Source: Kingdonia uniflora
Lineage: Eukaryota > Streptophyta > Magnoliopsida > Ranunculales > Circaeasteraceae
DNA length: 64,000 bases
Direction: 5' to 3'
NCBI GenBank assembly: GCA_014058105.1
Contig: JACGCM010000910.1
Coordinates: 62,001 to 126,000, forward strand
Shown here: piece after piece, positions 45,847 to 57,472 of the stretch
Numbering within the stretch: the stretch's first letter is position 1
Layout: each line of letters begins with the position of its first letter
Translations under genes and position numbers: made by a program
Notes under the pieces: model-generated
The model's input: only the letters and a program-made list of their open reading frames with translations
The model's database searches: none
What the model was told of the DNA's origin: nothing

Positions 45847-46526
45847 TGTAGGGGCCTAACTTCTTTTAGAGGGGAAATTAGCTCTTACAACACGGGGTTA
45901 ATCTTCTTTCAAAGGGACACAAGTAAGTAATCTAAAGTAAGAACAAACTAGAGATAAATACTTGCGTAGAGGACCGAATGTGGCACTCTGCGACCTCTGA
46001 TGAGGATTTTTAAGATGTATGGTATTACTAATGAGTAATTTGAAGGTTCGAATATAGAGCTTTACAGAGTGGTCGAAGGAAAACTACCAGGGGTCTAGGA
46101 GAGATTTTTCTAAACCAAGTATGGGTCAGATTACATGATTACTGTCAGGAAATCCCAGCGTAGTATGGGTGCCGGTCATGTCTACATTGTTACTGTGATA
46201 GCTGTCAGAGGTGTCTCTGTACTCTGGCACTGTGGTGCAGTGGTCGGCCTTTCACTGTAGCTATAAGACCCAATCATTATGCCAGCTTGTCAGGTGAGCT
46301 GGCTACCTATCCCATCTTATTTCGACCTTGTGTAGATATGGTCGAAGGGTTTCTGCTGTAATGTATTAGTCCATCCTCGAAGCTTTGTCTGGTGTCGAAG
46401 CTTCATCTTCCGAGGATCTCTAGAAAGTATGTTTAGGGGATTGAGTGGGATTCGATATATTTGGGTAGGCTGCGGAGTAGACTACGAGTGTCTGAGGTGG
46501 TCAAAGGCTATGAGTTGGCTACTACA
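45847..46526 (-). repeat. Element 3 3' LTR (680 bp, TATA region deleted)
   Basis: Aligns with the right LTR over its whole length except for a deletion of about 52 bp. The right copy has ccctccttggcttcccatct, a TATA box and gaagctgagtc, where this copy goes directly from tttttctaa to accaagtatggg. Confidence 0.93.
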
Positions 46527-46541
46527 TTCGCCCCCTCTCAG
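46527..46541 (-). other. Element 3 polypurine tract
   Basis: On the minus strand CTGAGAGGGGGCGAA directly precedes the LTR start; it primes plus-strand DNA synthesis. The same motif is at 26053 and 44984. Confidence 0.8.
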
Positions 46542-46692
46542 CAAGAGTCTCGAAGCTAGATGGAGAGGGGTTTGCTGAGAAAATTGTTTAGTCTTGGAAT
46601 CTGAGTGGTTTGACTGTTGGTTTTTGGGTAAATAATAAAAAAAGGTAATTAAGAGGTATAGGTGGTTATAGGGTAATAAATGAGGTGAGGGC

Positions 46693-46700
46693 TATAAGTA
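46693..46700 (+). promoter_or_regulatory. TATA-like box, element 3 type A antisense ORF
   Basis: TATAAGTA, 79 bp upstream of the ATG at 46779. Confidence 0.55.
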
Positions 46701-46778
46701 TAGGCTATTGTGTGGGCATATGGAGTAACTTCCTTCTTTTCATTCTTCTCTTTTTTCTCTGAAAATTTTAAAATCTTC

Positions 46779-47117
46779 ATGGATACCACGCCCAATACAC
46801 GATATCAAAAGAGAATGGGGTTTTCCCGAGACCATCGTATAGGGCAGAAGACTGGTGAGCTTCATATAAAGTTCTTTGGGCATCATGATCTGGACTGAGA
46901 CATGCCCGAACTGGTGGAGGTGGAAGTTGTAAAGTTCATCAATGGAGAGCCTTATGCTTACCTTTGGGATCATCTGAAGTATGATTTTACTACTGCAGAG
47001 AAACGCTATCTCTTTCTGTCGACGCTGGCTGAATGCCTTGTCTGTGCAGAAGAGATTATCGAGGAACAGAACTCGACGACTGAAGCTGGACCTTCTGAAA
47101 GTAGGACTAATGATTGA
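46779..47117 (+). pseudogene. Element 3 small antisense ORF, type A
   Basis: Starts at ATG 46779 (MDTTPNTRYQKRMGFSRDHR). It continues with KFFGHHDLD, a stop where relatives have tryptophan (TGG to TGA at 46896), then DMPELVEVE, YAYLWDHLKYDFTTAEKRYL and FLSTLAECLV, and an acidic tail to 47117. It matches 25814-25446 in element Y. Apart from the single stop the frame is intact. It runs antisense to gag-pol. Family not recognised. Confidence 0.65.
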
Positions 47118-47576
47118 TGTGGTGAATATTTGTATCTTTATATTTTGGGGTTTTTTTTTTGTTTGGGATGGTTCTAGCAATATATTCTATTTTATCAATC
47201 GGATAATAAAATGAAAGTAATATTCTCTGAAAATTTGTGTGACTATGTCTGATTGAAAAAGTAGGTGAATAGTCTCATAGGTGCGCTTAGCACATGCATG
47301 TCATCAAATTATTGATAGTGGAAAGAAAAAAAGGGGTATCGAGGTATGTTGATATGATCGAAGGTTATGATAGTCGAAGGTTATGATAGTCGAACGTTCG
47401 ATGTTGGAGGTTTGCTTGACTAGAAGTCTTCGGGAATGAAGTTTGAATGTAGGTACAGACGAATCGGTTATATCAAGGAAGTTGGAAAGGTTGATTGTTG
47501 CATTTTCAAGGTGGGTAATTTGAAGGTCACGATTAATGTGGCTAGGGACGTGGGAAAGTTGAAGTGGGTTTACCAG

Positions 47577-47584
47577 TATAAAAG
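47577..47584 (+). promoter_or_regulatory. TATA box, element 3 type B antisense ORF
   Basis: TATAAAAG, 81 bp upstream of the ATG at 47658. Confidence 0.6.
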
Positions 47585-47657
47585 GAACTATTGTAAAGAG
47601 GATTTCTCACCATGTTGTATGCTTTCTTCATTCTTCTTCTTTGTTCCTCGGATCGAG

Positions 47658-47959
47658 ATGGTTGCAAACATTCCCGTTCAGGAGGACCCGGCGGCTGTGA
47701 GAATTAGACGGATACAAGAGGCCTTATTAGGGCTGTGACGGAGGTTTCGTCTTGAAGCAGACATTGATGCGAAAATGCCGAATCTTTTCGTGGTGGAACC
47801 CGGGGATCCTATTCTTACTAGTGGGGATTATTCTAAATGATGGGGCCATTCCCCGATCATCGGTTGTCTCTTCTTGAAGGTTTTGTAGAGGATATAGTGA
47901 ACCAAGGGGATGCGGATGTTGGTGCCGTGGTTGAAGAGGAGCATCCCAATGATAATTAG
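47658..47959 (+). pseudogene. Element 3 small antisense ORF, type B
   Basis: From ATG 47658 (MVANIPVQEDPAAVRIRRIQ) it reads through a stop to AKMPNLFVVEPGDPILTSGD. It then changes frame to MMGPFPDHRLSLLEGFVEDI and an acidic tail ending at 47959. The order MPNLF-VEPGxPI-MxGP-RLxxLE matches the element Y ORF at 24823-24452. The KNCPVCK end is not seen. It contains one stop and one frameshift. Confidence 0.6.
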
Positions 47960-48080
47960 GGGCCTCTATTTCTTGTTGTCTTGTTGCTTCTTTCCTTTGT
48001 TCTGTCTTCTTTCGGTTTTCTTTGGATGAGGCTTGCTGAGATAATGGTTAGAAAATTGAGACGGTTTTGGTTTTTCGAAA

Positions 48081-48090
48081 TATATATAAG
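48081..48090 (+). promoter_or_regulatory. TATA box, element 3 large antisense gene
   Basis: TATATATAAG, about 150 bp upstream of a conserved first splice donor (ATACAG|GTATGT, 48231-48242). Confidence 0.55.
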
Positions 48091-48239
48091 TTTAAGAAGA
48101 GTAATTATTGTACTGTTTACTGAGAAAAATCAAAGAGTGTGAAGAGGATAGAACGTACGCCATTAGAACTTGAGAGTAGTTGTTGCATCTGTTTCGTTAG
48201 TCTTTGCTATTTCGAGGATAGTACTTCTGATACAGGTAT

Positions 48240-50675
48240 GTTACTTGATCTTTGTCAGTTTTATTTTATTTTCCCTTCTGAGTGTGTAAGTAGGACATTC
48301 TGAGTTCAGGGTTCAGAGGTTATCTTCGAACATATGGAGATTTAGTGAATCTGGGTTTCGACCCATTCTGGGCTTTTGGGTGTTTGAAGGAGGCATAGGG
48401 TTTAAGGTTGAAGATTCGATAAATCTTATGGAGGGGGTAGATGGGATAGGGGTTATGGACACGGAATTGTCGAATTTATCGATCAAATTGCATGCCTCTT
48501 CTTCTGTAGGCTAAAATGTATAACCGTCAAGCTTCAAGATGGAGACTAATAGATAAAGAGACCAAAGCATTCGAAGCTAGTATTTCTGGTTGAGCCCCAA
48601 TGGATGAGGGTAGAGACTTAGAAGTGTTAGATGTGATAACTGAGGCCCATTTTTCTATGGTTCTGCTGGCTGAGGAGGTTCTAGTTACGAGACATCGTAG
48701 GACGATAGTAACTGAGGATAGTGAGGAGGAAGAGACAGTATGGGGGGGAGAGGTGGGGGTGATGTAGGGCCTTCTGGTGGTAGAAAAGGAGAAGGGGAGC
48801 AGAGTTGCGATAGTGGGGATTCGACTGAGTCGAGTAGGGTCGAAGGTTCCATTTCTGCTAGGGATAAGATTAGGTTAGATCGGTTTACTGCCAAGTTAGG
48901 GCTGTCGAAGGTGGGGGTATATCTAAGTGTGGCGGGGGCAGGATTAACCTTCAAATAGGACCCTGGAGAAGGGATAATGGCTTATCGAGGCCAGATTTGA
49001 TTGGGAATGGAACTTCCTCTTCGAAGGCTGGTGAAAGAAGTATTAAATTTCTGGGAGGTCTCCCCGGTGCAAATGAACGGGAATTTTTATGAGATGATGA
49101 GGGCTATAGAGGGGTTGAATGTAAAATTAAGTGGTGATGGTCGGGGTTTGATTAAGTGGTTTGATATTATTACCTTCTACTCGAAGAAGGCGAGTCAAAA
49201 CCCAGGTACCTACCACATTCAATATCACCCAGAGAAGCCCTGGTTCTTTGATCTGTGTTCGACAGGTCGAGGTGGTATAAAGATTTATTGATAGTAAGGG
49301 GAAACTATGAGAATGTGGAGGAGGACAGCCCTTATAAGTTACTTCATAGGGTGTATAATCAAAGTATGTTTATTGTCAAAGGATTATTGTTGATGAATGT
49401 CTTAATTAGGTGATAATTATATTCTTGTTTGTTCTGTAAGTCCGAAGAGCTCGTCTTGGATCAATTCGAGAAATTAAATTGATACTTTGCTCAAAGCTAG
49501 TGAGGACTGGGTAAACTCTGTGTTTGACAGTCCTAGAATTAAGAGGCCGAGGAAAAAGAAGGCGGATTCCCTGCTTCGAAGCGTACCCGTTACTCCGATG
49601 TCCTCGAAGAGAAAGAGAGACGAAGGTGTTGCGAAGGGTCAAAAAGAAATTAGAGCGGAAGAGTTGCCAAGGAATTACCAGTATGTGCCGAGAACACAAA
49701 GGGTGCCGAAGCAAGCGATGCCTGTGCCCAAAGTGGCTGGCGATGCTTTGAGGCTGAGGCCGAGGCAGGTCCCAACTCAAATTGAGAAGGGGAAGGGTTA
49801 TGTAACTCCCGAAGCTATGAAGGTACAGCAATCGAAGGTTAGTCAGCGTAAAAGGCGTAGGGCGCTGGGGAAGGATGATGTAGTGGATTAGTATAAAGGG
49901 ATAACGGAGGCTGAACGACAGGAACACGTAGTTGCCAAATAGACTTCGATGGTCGAGCTCTACAAGGACGACCCAGATGAGGCTGCGAAGGAAATAAATA
50001 GGCATATATTTCAGGTAGCTATTTATGAATTTCTTTTATGAGGGTCTGAGATTCTGTTTAAGCTCTTCAAGTTTCGAGGTGTACTGACTGCTTGAATATT
50101 CTAGCAGACGGAGGCCTGGGTACGATCGTTCAGCAAAGGCGATAAAGTCAGCAAAGGGGAAATTGCGACAAGCAGTGGAAAGTCTAGATCTTTCTTGGGG
50201 AACTAAGGCGTCATTGTTGTCCGAAGTCAAGAAGTTGAAGCAAGATCAGCTGGTTCTTACTGACTCGTATGATGAGAGGCTTATGCTTCTGCGATCAAGG
50301 CAGGAGTGGGAGTGGTCTGTAAAGCTTCTGGCAAAAGAGAGCGAGAAAGCAGAACAAAAGGTGAATTTCCAGCGGCAGTATGATGGTGAGTGTTAGGTTT
50401 AAAAGGTTTATAGGCGATAAGGGGTATGATCCCGATACATTGGAGCCTTACCCTATTTCTCCAGAACTTTTTAATTGCGGTGATTTGCAGATGAAGGAAG
50501 CAGATGTTGTTAATGAGGCAGCTGGGGTACTGGAGGTGGTGTGGAGACTTCTGTTATTAGGGTAGCCAGTGGTGGAACTGTTGATGGTTTGGATGTCGAA
50601 GGTTTGACTGAAGCTGCTGGGGGTGTTGGCTCCGGGGGATCTGTAGAGGAAGAAGGCGTAACCGCGCCGATATGA
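48240..50675 (+). pseudogene. Element 3 large antisense gene
   Basis: After a first intron starting at the GTATGT near 48237, the coding trace runs from about 48510. A Gly/Glu/Ser-rich part (48740-48830) comes first. The conserved domain has RLDRFTAKLGLSKVGVYLSV, GMELPLRRLVKEVLNFWEVS, NGNFYEMMRAIEGLNVKL, WFDIITFYSKK and YHIQYHPEKPWFFDLCSTGR (48860-49290). A lysine/arginine-rich region follows (49480-49890: RPRKKKADSLL, KRKRDEG). A coiled-coil-like segment (50163-50396) and an acidic-glycine end finish at 50675. Basic patches would fit nuclear entry or nucleic-acid binding. The domain resembles the 'putative gypsy type transposon' family. It is orthologous to the genes in elements 2 and Z. A few stops and frameshifts occur. 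Confidence 0.7.
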
Positions 50676-51229
50676 GGTATTTGAAGTTGGGGTTTCATGT
50701 TTTCTTTTGCTGAGATGATGTTGAGTTGTAGTATTTTGAACTATGTTGTTTTGTTGTTGTTTTTTTGTTTATCTCTGAACTTGGTAGGTTTTTGAGTTGT
50801 TGTTTACTATTAAACTTTTGAAGTTGATTCTGATCATATTGATGCGCATTTTTTGAAGTGAATTCTGGACATACTGATTCTGAACATATTGATTCTGAAC
50901 TTCAGAATTGATGCCCGATGTTCTGATTGATTTTGTTATCTAGCTCTGGCCTTGAGTTGTTGAAATATTGATGCGTATTCTGTCGATTTTGCTTGTATTG
51001 GACTTTTGATGACTGATCTTGAGTTGTACTGCCAATATTTCTCTGATGGATGATTCTTTGAATGTTCTTTGCACTTGATAGAATTGTAGATGTTCTTGTA
51101 TAATGGTATCTGCACGTACTATTTATGTCGAATAACTGTAGAGTGATCGAACCCTAAATAATTTTCTTCGACATCGAAGGCCGAAGCCATAGCAATGTTG
51201 AAAGTTTGAAAAATTTTAGGGTCGCCCCC
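50676..51229. other. Spacer with a TTGATTCTGAA-type repeat
   Basis: Probably the 3' untranslated region of the antisense gene. Short imperfect repeats (gaacatattgattctgaac, ttgatgcgtattctg) occur at 50825-50995. No coding sequence. Confidence 0.5.
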
Positions 51230-51803
51230 AAGTATCAGTTGGGCCGAGGGGACATGATACCCAGTGGAAACCAGAAAATTTATTGTACCTCCAAGGCCTA
51301 AGCCACAGTGAAGCAATATGTGTTTGCCTCCAACGCATTCCCGAGGGTCTGGTCTTTCGACCATTCGTGCCCCTGCTCGAATGTTGGAAACTTGAAAATT
51401 TCAAGGTCGCCCCCAAATATCAGTCAGAGTGAGGGTAGACATGATACCCGGGGTAAACCAAGAAATTGACTAGACTTCAATGGTTTCCGAGCCTGATCAA
51501 ACCATATCTATTCGCACCCAATGTATCCCTGAAGGTCCAGTCTATCGAGCATCCTTGCCCCTTGAGTTTGCTCGAAATTTGAAGCTTAAAAATTTTAAGA
51601 TCGCCCCCAAGTATTCGTCAGGTTGAAGGGTTGATGTAATACTTAGAAGAAACCATGAAATTGACTGAACTTCAAAGGCCTTAGCCACAGCGAAGCATAA
51701 CTGTTCGCCCTCCTTGCCCCTCGAGTTTGCTCGAAATTGGAAACTTGAAAAATCTCGAGGTTACCCCCAAGTATCAGTCGGGTCGAAGGTTGACATGATA
51801 CTT
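51230..51803 (-). repeat. Element 3 hairpin-bearing tandem array
   Basis: Four hairpins lie at 51230, 51415, 51609 and 51769, spaced 160-194 bp apart, each within a unit that shares aaattttaaggtcgcccccaagtatca. The arms are AAGTATCA and TGATACTT. In the third copy they are AAGTATT and AATACTT, so pairing is kept by matching changes on both arms. It is the counterpart of 40197-40840 in element 2. Confidence 0.85.
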
Positions 51804-51879
51804 AAGTTAAACCAAAAAATTCAATAAAAGACAAGAGACGAAGTATGGGTGGAGAAACTTCTTTATTTCTTACTCTGGA

Positions 51880-53580
51880 TTACATCAGTTGTACATGGTT
51901 GAGGATAAGGCTTGTTATAGGAGACCAACTGCATTGTGTTCCAGGGATTCGGTAAAGGTTCTTCGCCTTCAGTCATTAAATAGTAAAAACCCTTGTCTGT
52001 TTTATCGTACACGACATAAGGTCCTTCCCAAGATTCAGCTAACTTGCCGGCATTCCGAGGCTTCGAGGATTGATTGACACGTCGAAGTACTAGATCTCCA
52101 ATATTGAAACTCCATGGTCAAACTCTCTTGTTATAGGATTTTAGAAGTGATGTGTGGTAACGGCCAAGGTTGGCGATAGCTTGATCTCTGGTTTCGTCGA
52201 TCCATAACATGTTGCATGCGAGCTTAAACTCATTGTCTTCGTCTTAGAGGTTAGGGTCCCATGTGGGTACTTCGAATTGTGTAGGGAGTACATCTTCGGT
52301 ACCATATGTTATGAGGAAGGGGGTGCATCCTATAGATTTACTTGGGTTCGATAGGCCCAGAGGACGTGTTATATAACTCTTGAACCCATCGTCCTTTCTT
52401 TGCATTGACTCTCCTCTTAAGACCATCGACAATAGTTTTGTTAATTTCTTCAACTTGACCGTTGCCTTAGAGATAATAAGGTGTTGAGGGTGAGAGAATG
52501 ATGTTGCATTTTTTGAGAAAATTTTTGACTTTGCTGTCTACGAATTGAGGGCCATTGTCGGATCAAATCATATGGGGGCAGCCGAAGCCTGTGATGATGT
52601 TTTCCCATAGAAATTTGATAACTTCTTCTTCTCTAGCTTAGCACAAAGGTACAGCTTCGACCCATTTGGTAAAGTAATCGGTTACAACAAGGATATTTTC
52701 TCTGCTACCCGAGGCTTTTGGGAAGGGACCGATGAGATCGATGGCCCATCTCTTCAATGGCCAGGAGACTTGATTGAAATGGAAGTCTTGAGATGGGCAA
52801 TGGATGTCATGAGCATGGCGTTGGTATTTGTCATAGTGTTTCACATATTCTTCGGCTTGTTTTTTTATATTAGGCCAAAATAATCCTTGGGCTACAGCTC
52901 GAAGGGCCATAGAACGACCAGCAGTGTGAGCACTGCAGGGTCCTTCGTGAAGTTCGGTTAAAATTATAGAGGCTTCGGCTTGGGATATGCATCGAAGAAG
53001 AATGCCATTTGGGGATTTGCGATGTAGTACACTGTTGTGGATAGTGTATCTGCGACAATTTTCTAACAGCGACCGTTTGGCTCTGGGATCATCTGGGAGG
53101 GTAAAATTGTTGAGGTAATGGAGGAATGGCCTTCGCCAATCATCTGGATAAAGACTCTCGCCCCCAGTATTGATGGTATTGACTTTCATCTGGTCGATAC
53201 TTGGGCGTTCGAGTACTTCGATACGAAGGGTCTGAGATTCTGATTGTTCGAGCATAGCTGTTATGTAAGCGAGGGCATTTGCATGTCTGGTTTCTCCTCG
53301 AGGGTAATGAGTGATTATGGATTTTTCGGGAAATCGATTCATGTGTTGCCACACCATGAGAGCGTAGTCATCCATGCGACCGTTAGCTTAGTTTTCTCTT
53401 GTGTAATGCCTCTGAATAAGTTGGGAATCTGCGAAAACGACAATTTTGGGAATGCCGAGATCGGGGGCAAGGTCGAGGCCATGGATCAAGGCTTCGCACC
53501 CAGCTTCGTTATTGGAACATTCGAAGGTAAGTTTAACAGCTTTTTCTATTTGGTCATTAGTGGGTGTTAGCAAGACTATA
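51880..53580 (-). pseudogene. Element 3 RNase H and integrase
   Basis: RNase H spans about 53980-53388 (end: CEALIHGLDLAPDLGIPKIV, ADSQLIQRHYT). Integrase has its N-terminal zinc region at 52638-53375 (HEGPCSAHTAG; the usual CxxC is altered to YDKY). The catalytic core starts with WAIDLIGPFPKASGSRE and VVTDYFTKWVEAVP. After a stop it continues to GNGQVEEINK-like sequence near 52450, then FEVPTWDPNL near 52245. The pol trace ends about 51880 (YYLMTEGEEPL-like). Only isolated stops break it. It is the best-preserved integrase in the window. Confidence 0.85.
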
Positions 53581-54840
53581 CCAATTCCTTAACCATTAGG
53601 TCCTGCCGATCCATCTGTGAATAATCACCAGCCAGTGTGAGGGTCCCAAGGGTCTATTATTTCGGGCTGGTCTTCTGATAAGTCATCTTCGTATTCTTCC
53701 CAATCAACATCTTTGACCGGGAAGTCGGCTAGAAAATCTGCTACTGCTTGACCTTTCTAGGATATTTGCTTCTCGAAGGTAATGTCTTGTTCCCCAAGTT
53801 ACACAGACCACTGTTGTACTTATCTGGCTTTTTCTTTTTTACTAAGTACCTCTCGAAGGGGATGACTTGTAATAATACGGATTGGGTAGGCTTAGATATA
53901 TGATTTGAGTTTGCGGCGGAATAAACAAGTGCAAGGAGCAGGCTCTCAAACTTTGAATGCCGAGTTTCTGCGGGGGTTAAAGTTTTACTGATGAAATATA
54001 CAAGTTTTTCGATGTTGGAATCGAGTCAAATAAGCACTAAAACTCGGGTATCCAGTTGATCTCGGGGTTATTTTTCTTTTTTGCTTTGTGGACGCCTTGA
54101 TCGCGCATGAGGGACAAGAGCCAAGCACATCTGTCTGAAGATTTGGAAATGAAATAGTTGAGGGCTGATATCTTGCCAGCCACTTTTTGGATGTCTTTTT
54201 TGGTTCTGGGCGAAGGCATGTTGATAAGGGCTTGAATATGGGTAGGATCAATCTCGATACCACACTTACTGATTAGGTGGCCTAAAAATTTACCGGATAA
54301 AATACCAAATTGGCATTTGTCTGGGTTGAGTTTCATGTTATATGTGCGAAGTACTGAGAAGATTTCTGTTAGGCCTTGTATGTGGGTGTGCTTCTGAAGG
54401 CTTTTGCATAATATGTTGTCGATGTAGACTTTGACCGACTTGCCAAGCAAAAGTTTAAACATGGTTGTGACAAGGCATTGGTAAGTGGCTCCCGCATTTT
54501 AAAGGCCGAAGGGCATAACATTGAAATAATAAAGGCCTTGCTCAGTAATAAAGGAAGTTTTAAGTTGATCTTCAGGGAGGAGGGGTACCTGATTATAACA
54601 CGAAGTCGCGTCCATCATTGAAGGGTGCTCGTGTCCAGTAGTGGCATCAAGAAGTTCTGAGATAGTCGGGAGAGGGAAACTGTCCTTCGGTGTATGCTTG
54701 TTAAGATCTGTGAAGTCGACGCAGATTCTGATCTTGTCATTTTTCTTAGGAACTGCTACAATGTTTGATATCCAGTCAACGTACTTCACTTCTCTGATAA
54801 AATCTGCAGCTATAAGTTTGTCAACTTCAAGGATCACTAC
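53581..54840 (-). pseudogene. Element 3 reverse transcriptase
   Basis: 54837-54499 covers the fingers and palm: VDKLIAADFIREVKYVDWIS, RICVDFTDLNKHTPKDSFPL, MMDATSCYNQ and YYFNVMPFGL. 54462-54037 covers the catalytic loop and thumb: KVYIDNILCKS, FLGHLISKCGIEIDPTHIQA and KVAGKISALNYFISKSSDRC. The YxDD motif reads YIDN, so the second catalytic aspartate is lost. The frame then continues into RNase H with stops. Confidence 0.9.
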
Positions 54841-55059
54841 TTCTCAAAGTCGTGGTGCCAGGTTACGCTTCTTTTAATTTATTGCTGAGGAATAGGGGAT
54901 GAGTTCGAGGCATTGGCATGCTAGGTTGGGGTCGACACCAGGCATCTCCTGGAACGTCCATGCAAAGACATCTTTGTTTGTTCGAAGGAAATCTGTGAGC
55001 TCGAGGCATTCTGCCTCATTGAGAAAAGTTCTGATGAATGTACCTCGACCAGGACCGTC

Positions 55060-55800
55060 GAGTTAGATATAAATAGTGGGTTCGATGGGTGAGGTGGTAT
55101 CTATCAAAGTCGAGGGGATAGAAAGAGACAGTAATTTTTATGGGTGGCTAAAAAGTTTTCGGGTCTGATCGATCTCTGGGTGCTCGCATGAGCGGGCAAG
55201 GCGTTGAGAGCCTTTCAGATTCCAGGTACCTTCAGAAGTGGCAAAACGAAGGGTCCGGTGGTAGGTCGAAGGAATCACCCACATGGCGTGGAACCAGTCC
55301 CGTCTGAATATACCGAGGTATTCAGACTTCTTGTCGATGATAAGAAAGCTGGTTTGAAGGGTAAGAGGGCCTGTGGTGACTGGTAGGCTGATATGACCAG
55401 CAGCGACTTCGGCTGCCCCATTGAAACCTTTTAATTCGATATTGGCAGCAGTTATGAGGTCAGTTTTCTTTATGGTTTTGACAGTTGGGTGGAAAAGGAC
55501 ATCAGTTGCGCCCCCTGTGTCTATAAGCATTGTGTGAAGGACGAGGTTCTCGATCTTAATCATGATGACTAATGGATCAGAATCGGTAAAATGGACATGA
55601 GATGTATCACAGTTGATAAAGGAAATTCCTTCGAGGTGAGGGCGATGGATTGATTCTGGCATTAGGGTGGGAAATTTCTCCTGATAGATAAGTTTGTGAC
55701 ATTCTTCGACGCACTTCCATTTGCTCTTTGAACGTCCCTTGTCTATGTTATTGACTTCGATAAGGTACAACCTATAGATATAAACCACGGCTGGGTCAAC
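55060..55800 (-). pseudogene. Element 3 aspartic protease
   Basis: Open over 55788-55138. It contains GISFINCDTSHVHFTDSDPL, the active site MLIDTGGATDVLFHPTVK, ELKGFNGAAEVAAGHISLP and SEYLGIFRRDWFHAM. The DTG motif is intact. The protease would release gag and pol products. Confidence 0.88.
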
Positions 55801-57404
55801 AGTAGGACTGAATTGAGGTTAGAGGTAAGAACCGTTAAGGTAGCTAGAAAGGTCGGCAACATACTGGTGTAGACGACCTTCTTTGAGGATGAGTTCGAGA
55901 TAGCGCTGGAGGGCGAAGCACTTGTTGGTATGGTGACAGTTAGATTTGTGATTGGCGCAATAAGGTTCACCTGCTTTGACTTCAATAGGGAATGGGAAAC
56001 GCCAAATGGGGTCTGCCTGTATATGTGGTAGAAGGGTATTGAGGGGGGCGGTGAGTGCATGTAAAATGGGCATTGGTCGCTTCTTTCGAGCTTCGACACT
56101 ATTATCGAAGTTATAGCATTTGCGGCTCTCCGTCTCCTATGAGACGGGAGCGATCAGGGTTGTTGGAGTCGAAGGTGGATTTTGCCACGAATTATTCAAG
56201 TTTGTAATGTGCGAAGGCTGGCTCTGTTAGTGGGTGTCCTGAAGGCGCTCGAGGTCTATATAACCATTGACCTTCGAGAGCATCTCCTCGAGTGTTTGAG
56301 GTTTGTGGAGAACTAGGTGCTCTTTTACTCGGTTGTGATCAGGCAGGGCATTCAAATATGCGAGTATGGAATTCACGCAGTCAAGGTTCTCGATTTTCCA
56401 GGATTCGTCGAGAAATCTCTTGGTGAGGTTTCGAGTGTCACACTGCTGGATTTTCTAAAATTAGACAGAGCACCAACTCTGACTTCTCTGTCCTTATTAA
56501 AGTTAAACTGGGCGATGAAAAGCCGTGATAGTTGCTCGAAGTTTCGTATCGATCCGTTTGGGAGATTGTGATACCATCGGAGGGGGTTGTTAGTGAGATT
56601 GGTTGGAAAAAGGTGACATAAAAGGTAGTCCGTCATGGAGTAGAGGCCCAGGGACTTTTGGAATTCGAGAATGTAGGATTTAGGTTCTGTGTTACGGTAT
56701 TTGCTGAGTTTGGGAGCACAAAAGTTTGGAGGTATTTTGATAGCCAAAAATTTAGGGCAAATCAGGTTGTTGAGGCGGCTCCAAGAGTTGGTGGCTGGGC
56801 TGTATCTTGTGGTCAAAGTCCTACTGTGTAACATATGCAGGATGGGGGGAGATTGGGGAATTCGAAGGTTGTGGGGTCAAGTATGTGCCATGTAGTCAGG
56901 GATGCATTCTCTGAGCCGCTCTCGAGTAGGACGGCGTCTGGGATGTCTGGAGGAGCAGAGGGTGGAGTCAGAAGAATCTTTTGTGGGGTGAATCCCGAGG
57001 TGGATAGAACCAGTTGGGGGAATAGTATGAGGAATGCCTTCGGCACCGGTATGAACCGGGGGTATCTCGAGGTTTGGTGAAGGTCTTAGATGGGCGCGGG
57101 CAAAAACGCGCGATGGGTCTATTGTTTGGGATGAGTGAGCAGCTTTTAAAGGCTGTAATCTCTATAGCTCTCGGACGGTGTTGCACAACTCATCGATTGC
57201 CCTGTTCTGTCTTTTTTTGTCATCTAAACAGTGATTTCGCTCAGTTTCCTGTGCCAGGCGGTGGTTTTCACACTCCTGGTTTAGTTGGGCCTAGTGGCGC
57301 TCCTCTGCTTGAGTGACTTGCTGAGATAATAAGGCTATTTGGGAAGCCACTCCATCGATGGAGTTGCCTGCCTGGGTTGAATTGGAACGATGGGTGGGTG
57401 CCAT
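55801..57404 (-). pseudogene. Element 3 gag
   Basis: Starts at ATG 57404 (MAPTHRSNSTQAGNSIDGVA), 50 bp after the PBS. The N-terminal part is charged and coiled-coil-like (LSQQVTQAEERH). The capsid core at 56834-56373 has PNFCAPKLSKYRNTEPKSYI and SLGLYSMTDYLLCHLFP. A zinc-finger-like motif (YCANHKSNCHHTNKCFAL, about 55970-55915) ends it. Stops and at least two frameshifts are present. Confidence 0.85.
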
Positions 57405-57454
57405 TTGAAAAGAAGCAGAGGATGATGAAAATAAAGGGGACTGGTCGGGTGGGA

Positions 57455-57472
57455 AGCACAGACGGCACCAAT
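57455..57472 (-). other. Element 3 primer binding site
   Basis: ATTGGTGCCGTCTGTGCT on the minus strand directly after the LTR. One base differs from the TTGGCGCCGTCTG of element Y. Confidence 0.8.

Noticed and set aside
49406..50005. 199-codon minus-strand ORF
   Set aside because: Exact antisense of the arginine/lysine-rich part of the element 3 antisense gene (49480-49890); no domain of its own.
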